From: RYN-230 sp963844695
GTDB lineage: Bacteria > Actinomycetota > Actinomycetes > Streptosporangiales > Streptosporangiaceae
Direction: 5' to 3'
DNA: 64,000 bases
Assembly: GCA_963844695.1 (NCBI GenBank)
Contig: CAWJPL010000027.1
Span: forward strand, 62,001-126,000
Positions 1 to 9,036 of the stretch are shown here, in pieces. Below the pieces are notes generated by a model. The model worked only from the letters and a program-made list of their open reading frames with translations. It did not search any database and was not told the DNA's origin. The first letter of the stretch is position 1, and every line of letters begins with the position of its first letter. The position numbers and the translations under genes are program-made.

Positions 1-314
1 CGACGGCGGGATGCTCCTCGCCGCGCGGGCCCCAGACGTCACAGCGGGTCGTGAACGACGTCGTGCCGATCCGCTGCGCCGACAGGCCGAAGACGGAGGT
101 GATCGTCGAGGCCGAGCGGCGCCCGGTACCGGACCTCTACCCCGACGACCGGGATCGCCTCGCCTGCGCCCAGCATCGCGGCGATGCCGTGCCCCGCCTG
201 CTCGAGCCAGTCGCCGAGCAGCACTTCCGCCCAGCGCAGCGGGCTCGCGTAGTAGATGATCCCGGCCGCGTCCACGTCAGCCATGGTTACCCGCCAGGAT
301 CGTTCGATCAGCAC
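1..314 (-). CDS. Acyl-CoA thioesterase, hotdog fold, partial and frameshifted
   Basis: N-terminal part of a 4-hydroxybenzoyl-CoA thioesterase-type hotdog protein, expected to hydrolyse an acyl-CoA. The GTG start at 314 is followed by the family signature VTMADVDAAGIIYYAS, holding the Asp (residue 13 or 15) that normally acts in catalysis. The frame stops at 39, but homologous sequence (RIGTTSFTTRCDVWGP) resumes in another minus frame across roughly 1-100 and runs off the left edge. A single-base shift near 90-105 explains this and fits the indel pattern of the window. The gene is divergent from the thiolase-like gene and shares a palindromic promoter region with it, so a role in the same acyl-CoA pathway is inferred. 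Confidence 0.7.
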
Positions 315-330
315 GACAGCACCCTAATCA

Positions 331-349
331 TGCGTCAGTTATTGACGCA
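331..349. promoter_or_regulatory. Inverted repeat, probable operator between divergent genes
   Basis: TGCGTCA, five bases, TGACGCA: perfect 7-bp arms in the 95-bp gap between the divergent thioesterase and thiolase-like genes, just upstream of the TTGACA box at 373. Size and symmetry suit a TetR or GntR dimer. No cognate regulator lies in the first 6 kb. Confidence 0.5.
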
Positions 350-372
350 AGCGACGTTTCTCGACTCCGTGG

Positions 373-402
373 TTGACAGTGCGCCGGCCCGGTGCGTAGC
401 GT
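373..402 (+). promoter_or_regulatory. Predicted promoter of the acyl-CoA catabolic operon
   Basis: TTGACA at 373-378 and TAGCGT at 397-402 with an 18-bp spacer resemble housekeeping-sigma promoters of actinomycetes. Transcription would start near 409-410, at the GTG codons 410/413, which predicts a leaderless message and decides the start of the next gene against the upstream GTG at 392. Confidence 0.4.
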
Positions 403-409
403 CTGCGCT

Positions 410-1561
410 GTGGTGGACCGCGAAGCAGCGATAGCCGGGATCGGCTTTACCGGGATCACGAAGAAGTCGGGCCGCAGCGTGCTGGACCTGGCTGCCGAGG
501 CGTGCCGCGCGGCGGTCGAGGACGCCGGGCTGCCGCTGGCCGACGTGGACGGGGTCGGCAGTTTCATGGTGCTCGGGGACTCCGTCCCGAGTGAGGCGGT
601 CGCCACCGCCCTGGCCCTCCCGCAGACCCGCTACGTCATGGACTTCCAGCAGGGCGGCCAGTCGCCGGCCTGGGTCGTCGCGAACGCGGCCATGGCGGTG
701 AGCCAGGGCTACGCCGAGAACGTCGTCGTGTTCCGCGCGCTCAACGGCCGCAGCGGTGTCCGGGTCGGCAGTTCTGCCTTCCTCGGCGGGGCAGGCCAGT
801 TCCGCTACCCCATTGGCTACGACACCTACATGCAGTACATCGCGATGTGGGCGCGGCGCTACCTGATCGAGACCGGGCACGAGCCTGACGACCTGGGTGC
901 CATCCCGGTCGCCCAGCGCTGGTACGCCGAGCGCAACGAGCGGGCCATCCAGCGCAAGCCACTCGACCGGGAGTCCTACCTGGCCTCACCGCGCATCGTC
1001 AACCCGTTCCGGGTCGCCGACTGCACGAGCGAGGTGGACGGCGCCTGCGCCGTCGTCGTCACCAGCCTGGACCGCGCCCGGGACCTGCGCCACCGGCCGG
1101 CTCGCATCGCCTCGGCCGCCTACCGGGCCGGCGCCCGGCCCGGACTCGACATCGGAGACCACGTGCTCTATGAGGACTACACCCGGAACTTCACCTCGCT
1201 GCTCCGCGACGAGCTGTACGGCCGGGCCGGGATCGGCGCCGCCGACGTCCAGTTCGCGGAGATCTACGACTGCTTCTCGAGCACGGTCGTGTTCGGCCTG
1301 GAAGGGCTCGGTTTCTGTGGCCGCGGTGAGGGGATCGAGTTCGTGCGGTCCGGCGCGACGGCCGTCGACGGGACCCTTCCGGTGAACACCAACGGCGGCC
1401 TGCTCGCCGAGGGCTACCTGCACGGGATGAACACCGTCGCCGAGGCCGTACTGCAGATCCAGGGCCGCTGCGGCGACCGCCAGGTTCCCCGCCACGAGGT
1501 AGGGGTGGTCACCTCGGGCGCGCTCGTGGACGGCTCGGCCCTGGTCCTGGTGGCGGCATGA
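410..1561 (+). CDS. Thiolase-like protein (lipid-transfer protein / acetyl-CoA acetyltransferase family)
   Basis: A 383-residue thiolase-fold protein of the lipid-transfer or SCP-x-like subgroup. The N half has the thiolase start AIAGIGFTGITKKSGRS and a nucleophile-loop region reading FQQGGQSPAWVVANAAMAV, with no Cys where true thiolases carry one. The C half has YDCFSSTVVF and the conserved NTNGGLLAEGYLHG loop with the family His. In related actinobacterial systems such proteins act as retro-aldolases or thiolases on steroid side chains or branched acyl-CoA, often with a DUF35 partner. None is seen here. First gene of an operon: its stop overlaps the next start (ATGA). The start was chosen from the promoter position. 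Confidence 0.75.
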   Translation: MVDREAAIAGIGFTGITKKSGRSVLDLAAEACRAAVEDAGLPLADVDGVGSFMVLGDSVPSEAVATALALPQTRYVMDFQQGGQSPAWVVANAAMAVSQGYAENVVVFRALNGRSGVRVGSSAFLGGAGQFRYPIGYDTYMQYIAMWARRYLIETGHEPDDLGAIPVAQRWYAERNERAIQRKPLDRESYLASPRIVNPFRVADCTSEVDGACAVVVTSLDRARDLRHRPARIASAAYRAGARPGLDIGDHVLYEDYTRNFTSLLRDELYGRAGIGAADVQFAEIYDCFSSTVVFGLEGLGFCGRGEGIEFVRSGATAVDGTLPVNTNGGLLAEGYLHGMNTVAEAVLQIQGRCGDRQVPRHEVGVVTSGALVDGSALVLVAA

Positions 1562-2595
1562 GCGCCCTCGCGACCCGGTTCACTGAGCTCGTCGGCATCG
1601 AGCACCCGGTCGTCCAGGAGGGCATGGGCCCGTTCAAGACGGCGCGGCTCGCCGCCGCGGTCAGCGAAGCCGGGGGCCTGGGCACGGTCAGCATGCCCGG
1701 CATGACCGCCGATCCTGCCGAGGGCGCCCGGGTCCTGCGCGGGCACATCGAGGAGACCGCGTCGCTCACCGGCAAGCCCTTCGCCGTCAACGTCCCGGTC
1801 GGCCGGGCCAACGGCGGCGGCGTCCTGCCCATCTCCGAGGCCTATATCCGGGCGGTCATCGACGCCAGGCACGCAGATCCCGCCCTCGAACGCCAGCTCA
1901 CGGTGCTCACCACGTCGGCGGGCTTCCCGGGCGAGTTCCGGCCGATGATCGCCGGCTCCGGGCTGATCCACATGCACAAGGTCGGCTCGACCCGCCAGGC
2001 CCTCCGGGCCGAGCAGCTCGGCGTGGACGTGGTGATCGCGTCCGGCTACGAGATGGGCGGCCACACCCACGCGGTACCGATGCACACGTTCGTGCTCGTG
2101 CCCAACGTGACCGAGGCGGTGTCCGTCCCGGTGCTGCTGTCCGGAGGGGCCCGCGACGGCCGGACGCTGGCCGCCGCGCTCTGCCTCGGCGCCGCCGGAG
2201 TCGCCATGGGCACCCGCTTCATCGCCAGCGAGGACAACGCAGACTGGCATCCGGCGACGGCCCGCCGTATCGTCGAGGCCGGCGAGGGAGACGACACCAT
2301 TTTCCCTGGCGTGTACAGCCCGGCCCGCGGCCTGAAGAGCGCTGGAGTTGACCATCTCCTGGATCTGCTCAAGGCGGGCGCGACACCGGACGAGCTGCTC
2401 GCCTACAAGGACGCGGCGCTCATCCGGGCTGAGGAAGACGGCGACCTCGACTCGGGGATCCTCCCGGCCGGGCAGGTCGCCAGCGGTATCCGCGACATCG
2501 TGTCGGTCGCGCAGTTCGTGCCCGCCATGGCGGCGGAAGCCGCCGCGGTGCTGAGCCGGCTGGCGCCCGCCGCCCAGGCCACAACAGCCAGGTAG
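1558..2595 (+). CDS. Nitronate monooxygenase / FabK-like FMN TIM-barrel protein
   Basis: A 345-residue member of the nitronate monooxygenase (2-nitropropane dioxygenase) superfamily, FMN-dependent TIM barrels that also include FabK-type enoyl reductases. Seen: N-terminal GIEHPVVQEGMGPFKT, then SEAGGLGTVSMPG, the HKVGSTRQALRAEQLGVDVV strand-helix, the GYEMGGHTH loop with the usual catalytic-position His, and the phosphate-binding LLSGGARDGRTLAAALCLGAAGVAMGTRF segment. The ATG overlaps the upstream stop by 4 bases, so co-translation is likely. In acyl-CoA clusters of actinobacteria such proteins often accompany ligases and dehydrogenases and may act as acyl-CoA oxidoreductases. The substrate cannot be named. 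Confidence 0.8.
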   Translation: MSALATRFTELVGIEHPVVQEGMGPFKTARLAAAVSEAGGLGTVSMPGMTADPAEGARVLRGHIEETASLTGKPFAVNVPVGRANGGGVLPISEAYIRAVIDARHADPALERQLTVLTTSAGFPGEFRPMIAGSGLIHMHKVGSTRQALRAEQLGVDVVIASGYEMGGHTHAVPMHTFVLVPNVTEAVSVPVLLSGGARDGRTLAAALCLGAAGVAMGTRFIASEDNADWHPATARRIVEAGEGDDTIFPGVYSPARGLKSAGVDHLLDLLKAGATPDELLAYKDAALIRAEEDGDLDSGILPAGQVASGIRDIVSVAQFVPAMAAEAAAVLSRLAPAAQATTAR

Positions 2596-2615
2596 AGGGC
2601 AGAGGGAGACAAGCC

Positions 2616-4182
2616 ATGCCCATGCTCGTGCACGACTTCATGCGCCGGGCGGTGGTCCGTCACGGGGACCGCCCGGCGCTCGTCGATTCCTACGGCAGGC
2701 TCAGCTACAACGAGCTGTGGGAGCGCTCGGCGCGGTTGGCCGGCGGCCTGCAGTCGCGTGGCGTGGTCCACGGTGATCGCGTCGTCGCGGTGATGAACAA
2801 CCGCAACGAGTGGGTCGAGACCGACATCGCGGCTTCGATGATCGGGGCGCCCCGGGGCCGGCTCAACGCCCGCGACGGCGAACGTGAATGGACCATCACC
2901 CTGGAAGACCTCGAGCCCAAGGTCGTGGTGAGCGGTCCTGAGTTCGTCCCGACGCTGCAGCGCATCCGGGATGGCGGCCAGGTCAGCGACTTCGAGCTGC
3001 TGACGCTGGGCGCGGGCGAGTCCTACGAGGACCTGATCGGCAGGTCGGCGCCCATCGAGCCGGTGGCCGTCAGCGAAGACGACATCTACCTGATCTTCCA
3101 TACGTCGGGGACCACCGGCCGGTACAAGGGCGCCGTCTACCTGCACCGGAACTGGTTCAACACCTACCGGAACATCCTGGCGCTGTTCATGGGCGGGCTC
3201 GACCACACCGACGCGCTGCTGCACGTCGGCCCGCTGTCGCACCAGTCCGGCATCCTGACCGGCCCCGCCCTGTACCAGGGCGCGCGCTCGGTGATGATGG
3301 AGCACTTCGATCCCGAGTCGTTCTTCGAGATCGTCGAGCGCGAGCGGATCAGCCGCACCATCCTGGCCCCGGCGATCATCAACATGCTGGCCAGCCATCC
3401 CGCGGCGGGCCAGGCGGACCTGTCCAGCCTCAAGACCATCTACTACTCCGGCGCGCCGATATCACCGACCGTCCTCCGCAAGGCGATGGAGGTCTTCGGG
3501 CCGATCTTCCTGCAGGGCTACGGCTCGACCGAAGGCGGCACGATCTACAACACGATCCTCTACCCGGACGAGCACGTGCGCGCGCTCGAGCAGAACCCGG
3601 ACCGGCTGGCGTCCTGCGGCCGCCCGGTTCCCTTCTTCGACGTCCGCCTCGCTGACGACGAGGGCCGGGAAGTGCCGACCGGGGAGATGGGGGAGGTGTG
3701 GGTCCGCGGCGACGCCGCCTCGGTCCGCTACTGGAACCAGCCCGAGGCCACCGCGCTCGCGTACGAGGACGGCTGGTTCAAGATGGGCGACCTGGCCGTC
3801 CGCGACGCCGAGGGCTACATCACGATCGTCAACCGGAAGAACGACATGATCGTGAGCGGCGGGCTGAACGTCTACCCCCGCGAGGTCGAGGACGCGATCG
3901 CCGCGCACCCGGCGGTCCGTGAGGTCGCGGTGATCGGCGTGCCGGACGAGAAGTGGGGCGAGGCGGTGATGGCGTGCGTCGCGACCGTTCCGGGGGCTGC
4001 GCCGACGCTCGAGGAGATCCAGCAGCACTGCCGCGACGTCGGCCTGGCCAGCTACAAGAAGCCCATTCACCTGGAGCTGGTCGAGGAGGTACCGAAGACG
4101 GCGGTGGGCAAGCTGTTCCGCCGGGCGCCTGCGGGAGAAGCACTGGGCGGCGCAGCCGCGGCGGGTCGGCGGAGGCGCGTGA
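2616..4182 (+). CDS. Acyl-CoA synthetase (AMP-forming), frameshifted near 4128
   Basis: ANL-superfamily ligase of about 521 residues that activates a carboxylic acid as its CoA thioester. Seen: P-loop HTSGTTGRYKGAVY at about residues 160-175, QGYGSTEGG, the DGWFKMGDLAV hinge region, NRKNDMIVSGGLNVYPREVE, and the catalytic Lys region PKTAVGKLFRR. After FRRA the plus frame runs on into the next gene, an apparent 696-residue fusion. Deleting one C in gcgcctgcggg near 4128 restores a normal tail (LREKHWAAQPRR...) and a TGA at 4180-4182 that overlaps the ATG of the dehydrogenase. The fusion is therefore an indel artefact or a recent mutation. A Shine-Dalgarno-like gagggaga lies upstream of the ATG. 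Confidence 0.85.
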
Positions 4183-5349
4183 TGTCCACCGACCTCCCCG
4201 CCTGGAGCGAGGAGGACGGCCTGCTGCGCGAGGCTGTCCGCACCCTGCTCGGCCGGTACGGGCGCCGTTACTTCCTGGACTGCTACCGCGACGGCCGCGA
4301 GCCAGAGGCGCTCTGGCGCGAGCTGTGCAAGGCCGGCTACGTCGGGGCCGCGGTACCCGAGCATCTCGGCGGGGGAGGGAGCTCACTCGACGCGGTGGTC
4401 GCGGTGGGCGAGGAGATGGGCGCGGCCGGGATGCCGCTGCTGTCCTTCATCATGACCGAGCTCTGCCTGCCGGTCCTGGCCCGCCATGCGCTCCCCGAGA
4501 CGGCCGCCCGGCTCGTGCCGCCGATCATCGCCGGCGACCGCCGGCTGGCCTTCGCGATCACCGAGCCTGACGCGGGCACCAACTCCTTCGCGATGCGGAC
4601 CACGGCCGATCCGCTCGGGCCCGGACTACGTCGTGTCCGGGCGGAAGCGCTGGATCTCGTCCGCCGGCGAGGCCGACGACCTCTTCCTCGTGTGCGCCGA
4701 CGGTGACACCCCGGACCGGGAGGGCAGGCGGGCGATCACCATCCTCATGGCCGACCTCGCTGCCCCGGGCATCCGCACGGAGGTGCTCACCGCCGACGCA
4801 GGCACTCCCGAACGGCAATACGACGTCATCTTCGACGCTGTCCGGGTGCCCGCGGAGAACCTCGTCGGCGCGGCGGGAGACGGTGCCGCCGCGTTGTTCG
4901 AGTCGCTGAACACCGAGCGGCTGCTGATCTCTGCGTTCGCGTACGGTCTCGGCTTTCACTGCATCTCGCGGGCGGTCGGCTATGTCCGCGACCGGGCCCC
5001 GTTCGGTGCCCCCATCGGCGGCTATCAGTCAGTGCAGCATCCGCTCGCGAGGTTCTGGGCCGAGCTGAGTGCGGCCCGCGCGCTCAACCACGAGGCCGTG
5101 CGCGCGGTGGAGCGGCAGGACCCGCACGCGGCCGGCCTCGCGAACGCCGCCAAGTGGCTCGCGAGCGAGGCGGCGAACCAGGCGGCGGATCACGCCATCC
5201 AGGTCCACGGCGGGAACGGCATCACCGACGAGTACGACCTCATCCCGCTCTGGCGGACGACCCGCCTGCTGCGGTTCGCTCCCATCAACAACGAGATGGT
5301 GCTGAACCAGATCGGCCAGCACGTCCTCGGCCTGCCCAAGTCATACTGA
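4182..5349 (+). CDS. Acyl-CoA dehydrogenase, frameshifted near 4618
   Basis: Acyl-CoA dehydrogenase of about 388 residues that introduces a 2,3 double bond into an acyl-CoA with FAD. Seen: N-terminal helical domain (AGYVGAAVPEHLGGGGSS), FAD/substrate motif AFAITEPDAGTNSFAMRTTA, then DYVVSGRKRWISSAGEADD in another frame, VPAENLVGAAGDG, RAPFGAPIGGYQSVQHPLA, and the C-terminal QVHGGNGITDEYDLIPLWR. The frame changes inside ctcgggcccgga (4614-4625). Removal of one base rejoins both halves without loss. The start overlaps the restored ligase stop (TGATG), as in the rest of the operon. The substrate class is unknown; the ligase and thiolase neighbours imply beta-oxidation of an alicyclic, branched or steroid-derived acid. 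Confidence 0.85.
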
Positions 5350-5353
5350 CGCC

Positions 5354-6112
5354 ATGCCAATCCTTGATCGCTTCCGGCTGGACGGCCGGGTGGCCATCGT
5401 CACCGGGGCCTCCTCGGGACTCGGCGTCGCGTTCGCGACCGCGCTCGCCGAGGCGGGCGCGGACGTGGTCCTGGCCGCCCGCCGGGCTGACCGGCTCGAG
5501 GCGACCCGGGCCGCCGTCGAGGGAGCCGGGCGTCGAGGCCTGGCCGTCCGCACGGACGTGTCGCTTCCCGGGGACTGCCACCGGCTCGTCGAGGCCGCGA
5601 TGGAGGCTTTCGGCCACGTCAACATCCTCGTCAACAACGCCGGCGTCGGGACCGCCGTGCCGGCCACCCGCGAGAAGCCTGACGAGTTCCGGCAGGTTAT
5701 CGACGTCAACCTGAACGGCTGCTACTGGATGGCCCAGGAGTGCGCGCGGGTGATGCGGCCCGGTGCCTCCATCGTCAACATCAGCAGCGTGCTGGGCCTG
5801 ACGACCGCCGGGCTTCCGCAGGCGGCGTACAGCGCGAGCAAGGCCGGCCTGATCGGGCTGACCCGTGACCTCGCGCAGCAGTGGACTGGCCGCAAGGGAA
5901 TCCGGGTCAACGCGCTCGCGCCCGGTTTCTTCCAGTCCGAGATGACAGACCAGTACGCCGACGACTACGTCGCCGGGCAGCTGAGCCGGGTCCTGGCCGG
6001 CCGCTGGGGGGAAGGACCGGAACTGGCCGCGGCCCTGGTCTTTCTCGTCAGCGACGCGGGCAGCTACGTCACCGGCCAGACGCTCGTGGTGGATGGCGGC
6101 CTCACCGTGTAA
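5354..6112 (+). CDS. Short-chain dehydrogenase/reductase (SDR)
   Basis: A 252-residue classical SDR, NAD(P)-dependent. Seen: the nucleotide-binding TGASSGLGVAFA near residue 18, VLAARRADR, NNAG near 92, the catalytic Ser in NISSVLG and the YSASKAG Tyr-Lys motif, then the C-terminal TGQTLVVDGGLTV. It lies four bases after the dehydrogenase stop and closes the operon that starts at 410, where it probably oxidises a 3-hydroxyacyl-CoA or reduces the corresponding keto compound. Adenine-ribose binding by AARRADR slightly favours NADP. It ends 20 bp from the convergent response regulator. Confidence 0.85.
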   Translation: MPILDRFRLDGRVAIVTGASSGLGVAFATALAEAGADVVLAARRADRLEATRAAVEGAGRRGLAVRTDVSLPGDCHRLVEAAMEAFGHVNILVNNAGVGTAVPATREKPDEFRQVIDVNLNGCYWMAQECARVMRPGASIVNISSVLGLTTAGLPQAAYSASKAGLIGLTRDLAQQWTGRKGIRVNALAPGFFQSEMTDQYADDYVAGQLSRVLAGRWGEGPELAAALVFLVSDAGSYVTGQTLVVDGGLTV

Positions 6113-6131
6113 GTCCGCCCTGGCCCGAGCG

Positions 6132-6842
6132 TCAGGCCCGGAGGTAGGTGAGGACGGCGAGTACCCGGCGGTGCTGGGCGTCGTCCGGCGGCAGGCCGAG
6201 CTTGGCGAAGACGTTGGTGACGTGTTTTTCCACCGCGCTGGCTGAGATGACCAGCCGCCGGGCGATGGCCGTGTTGGAGTGCCCCTCGGCCATCAGGGCC
6301 AGCAGCTGCCGTTCCCGCGCGGTCAGGGCCTGCAGGGCGTTGTCCCGGCGCTGCCCGGCCAGTAGCTGGGCGATGACCTCGGGGTCGAGCACCGTCGCGC
6401 CGCGGGCGACCCGCTCCAGGGCGTCCAGGAACTCCCCGACCCGGCCCACCCGGTCCTTGAGCAGGTAGCCGACCGCGCCGGAGCCGTCCGCGAGCAGGTC
6501 GCGGGCGTAGGACGCCTCCACGTACTGGCTGAGCACCAGCATCGGCGCGCCGGGCAGGCGCGAGCGGGCGGTGATCGCGGCGCGCAGGCCCTCGTCGGTG
6601 TGCGTGGGCGGCATCCGCACGTCGACGACCGACACGTCCGGGCGGTGCCTCAGCACCGCCTCGACCAGGGCGGGACCGTCACCCACGGCGGCCACCACCT
6701 GGTGACCGTCTTCGGCGAGCAGGCGGACCAGGCCCTCGCGCAGCAGCACCGCGTCGTCGGCCACGACGATCCGCAGCCGGCCGCGGGCCGCGCCGTCCGG
6801 CGGTGCTGGCCCGGGCGCGGCGTCGGCCGGGGTCAGCGGCAC
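6132..6842 (-). CDS. LuxR/NarL-type two-component response regulator
   Basis: A 236-residue response regulator. The receiver domain (about 23-140) shows the acidic pair ADD at 28-30, the phospho-acceptor Asp74 in VVDVRMP and the Lys of LLKDR. The C-terminal LuxR HTH (LTARERQLLALMAEGHSNTAIARRL...AVEKHV) binds DNA. The GTG at 6842 overlaps the kinase stop at 6833-6835, which decides the start; longer readings in this frame lie inside the kinase gene. The partner is the histidine kinase just upstream, and an ABC exporter precedes both. Such sets in actinomycetes usually sense cell-envelope or antimicrobial stress and control the transporter (inference). Confidence 0.88.
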   Translation of the reverse strand: MPLTPADAAPGPAPPDGAARGRLRIVVADDAVLLREGLVRLLAEDGHQVVAAVGDGPALVEAVLRHRPDVSVVDVRMPPTHTDEGLRAAITARSRLPGAPMLVLSQYVEASYARDLLADGSGAVGYLLKDRVGRVGEFLDALERVARGATVLDPEVIAQLLAGQRRDNALQALTARERQLLALMAEGHSNTAIARRLVISASAVEKHVTNVFAKLGLPPDDAQHRRVLAVLTYLRA

Positions 6843-8181
6843 GGCAGTTCCGCGGTGATCGTCGTCGGGCCGCCGCGGGGACTGCTGACCTGCAGCCGGC
6901 CGCCGGCCGCGCGCAGCCGGTCGTCCAGCCCGCGCAGCCCGTGTCCCTTGGCCAGCGCCGCGCCGCCCACCCCGTCGTCGGTTACCCAGGCCCGCAAGGT
7001 TCCCTCGCCGTGGCGCAGCCCGACCACGCACCGGTGGGCGTGGCTGTGCTTGGCCACGTTGGTCAGGGCCTCAGCGATCACGAAATACGCCGCCGACTCG
7101 ACGGCCGGGTCCGGCCGGCGGGTCAGGGGCCGGCGTCGAGCTCGACGGGAACGGTGCAGCGCGCGGCCAGGGCGCTGAGCGCGTCACGCAGGCCGCGGTC
7201 GACCAGGATCGGCGGGGCGATGCCCCGCGACAGGGCCCGGAGCTCCTCCAACGCCTCCTGGGCCTGGACGATCGCGTCGGCGAGCGCCTCCCTGGCGGTG
7301 TCCGGCCTGCTGTCCAGGTGGTGCTGGGCGCGGCCCAGCTCCAGCGCCAGGCGGACCAGCCGCTGCTGGGGCCCGTCATGGATGTCGCGTTCGAGCCGCC
7401 GCAGCGCGGCCGCCTCGGCCGTCACCGCCGCGACGGTCTGCGCGCGGGCGGTGTCCCGTTCCTGCTCCAGCCCGCTGATCCTGCGGTGCAGCGCGGACGC
7501 GCCAGACAGCAGGGCCTGCCCCAGCCCGGTCTGGGCGGCGGTGCACGCCCGGGTCACCAGGGGCAGGGCGGCCAGCAGCAGCAGGCCGGCCACGGTCCCG
7601 AACGTGACCCGGCCGGCCGGCGACGTCAGCCCCAGGCTCACGCCGATGTGCGACTGGGGACTGCCCGCGTACAGGGTCATCGGCCGCAGCGGCCCGGAGG
7701 ACGCGTACTGGTCGCGCAGGCCGGCCCGCAGGGCGGACGTGGCGGCGCCGAGGCCGACGAACCACCACGCTGCCGTCACCACCGAGGTGACCAGGGCGAC
7801 CGGGAACACCACGACGGCGTGCGCCACGTCGAGCCACAGCCCCGGGTCAGGCGCGGTAGCGGCCTGCGCCGGTCCCGGCCGCCGGCCCGCTCCCGCCCCG
7901 CCGGCCGGGTAGCCCACCCTGGCCATCCGCCACCGTTCCAGGTCGCCGCACCACCGGGCCGGGGCCAGCGCCCTGGCCACGAACGGCGACCCGCCTGGCA
8001 CCAGCAGGCCGGCCGTGGACACGCACAGCCCGCCGAACGCCAGCACCAGGCCCGCCGCAGCGGTCACCGGCGCGGTCAGCAGGTACAGCGACTCCGCCAG
8101 CGTGCGGCGCCCGGTGCGGAACACGAACCTGGCCCCGGGCCGGCACCGGCCCCGGACCGCCCAGGCGAACGACTCGGTCAT
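6833..8181 (-). CDS. Sensor histidine kinase (HisKA_3 type), frameshifted near 7125
   Basis: Membrane sensor kinase of about 449 residues. The N half has at least four hydrophobic segments (for example LTAPVTAAAGLVLAFGGL and VAGLLLLAALPLV), then a coiled stretch and the dimerisation/phospho-acceptor motif LERDIHDGPQQRLVRLAL. The frame stops at 7123 after VPVELDAGP. Adding one base there continues as LTRRPDPAVESAAYFVIAEALTNVAKHSHA, the N box, then DDGVGGA and GHGLRGLDDRL (G boxes) to 6833. The ATG at 8181 was chosen; the GTG at 8238 adds only a basic tail overlapping the permease end. It pairs with the response regulator downstream. Confidence 0.82.
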
Positions 8182-8227
8182 GGGCCTCAGCCTAAGCCGG
8201 GCACCTGGCGTGAGCTGGCGCGGCGGC

Positions 8228-9036
8228 TCACGCGTCACGGCGGGCCAGCGCCCAGGCCCCGGCCGCGAGCGCAGCCATCGCGTACCCGCACAGCAAGCCG
8301 AAGGTCAGCCCGGGCGACAGCAGGTGCCCGGCCGGCCTGACCGCGATCAGCGAGTTTCTCATCGTGTCGGGCAGGAACTTCTGCGCCGTGTCCCGGAGCG
8401 AGCCGCCTGCCGAGAACAGCAGCGGCAGCACGAACAGCACGCCGACCAGGGCACAGATAGCGCCCGCGGTGTGCCGGACGATCGCGGCGATGCCCAGGCT
8501 GATCAGCGCGATCAGCGCCGGGTACGCGCCGGCCAGCAGCACCGCGCGGAGCACCCCGGGCTGGCCGAGCGTGGCGTGCGGGGCCGGGGCCCTCAGCAGG
8601 GCCTGGCCGGCGTAGAACGCCCCGAACGCGAAGATCTCCCCGGCCGCCAGGGTGACGGCCCCGAGCACCGACGCCTTCGCGGCGAGCACGAGCGGCCGCC
8701 GGGGCGCCGCAGCGAACGTGGCACGGATCATCCCGGAGGAGAACTCGGTCGTGATCGCGAGCGCGCCGAGGACGCCGAGCAGCAACTGGCCGGGCACGAG
8801 CCCGAGGAAGCTGTCGTAGGTGGGGTCGAAGGACGCGCGGCCGGCCGCGGACAGCTGCGCGTAGTTCTCGTGGCCCGCCACGAGCACGGCCAGGCCGATC
8901 AGGCTGGCCCCGAAGACGGCCACGAGGTACCAGGTGGAGCGGACCGTGCGGAGTTTGCGCCACTCCATCGCCGCGACAGTGCGGAAACCGTAGCTGCCGC
9001 GCTGGCGGAACGGTGGCTGAGCGTCGCGGTGTTCAT
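8228..9036 (-). CDS. ABC transporter permease, frameshifted near 9018
   Basis: Integral membrane permease (about 269 residues, ABC-2 type) with six hydrophobic spans, including WYLVAVFGASLIGLAVLVAG and QLLLGVLGALAITTEF. The longest clean frame starts at ATG 8968 (MEWRKLRTVRST), but the natural start is ATG 9036, overlapping the ATPase stop as TGATG: MNTATLS is followed, after restoring one missing base, by PPFRQRGSYGFRTVAAMEW. This matches the usual N-terminus of these permeases. It forms an exporter with the ATPase; the substrate is unknown, with peptide or antibiotic export or immunity as the likely class. Confidence 0.8.

Noticed and set aside
2403..3398. 331-codon minus-strand open frame opposite the acyl-CoA ligase
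   Set aside because: Low-complexity Arg/Asp/Gly-rich product; the plus strand carries conserved ligase motifs. It is a high-GC antisense shadow, as are the other long antisense frames (for example 1414-2355, 18800-19873, 40579-42063, 57657-58910).
2616..4706. Genuine ligase-dehydrogenase fusion protein of 696 residues
   Set aside because: One-base correction restores a normal ligase C-terminus and a TGATG junction, and the dehydrogenase part is itself cut off by a second shift.
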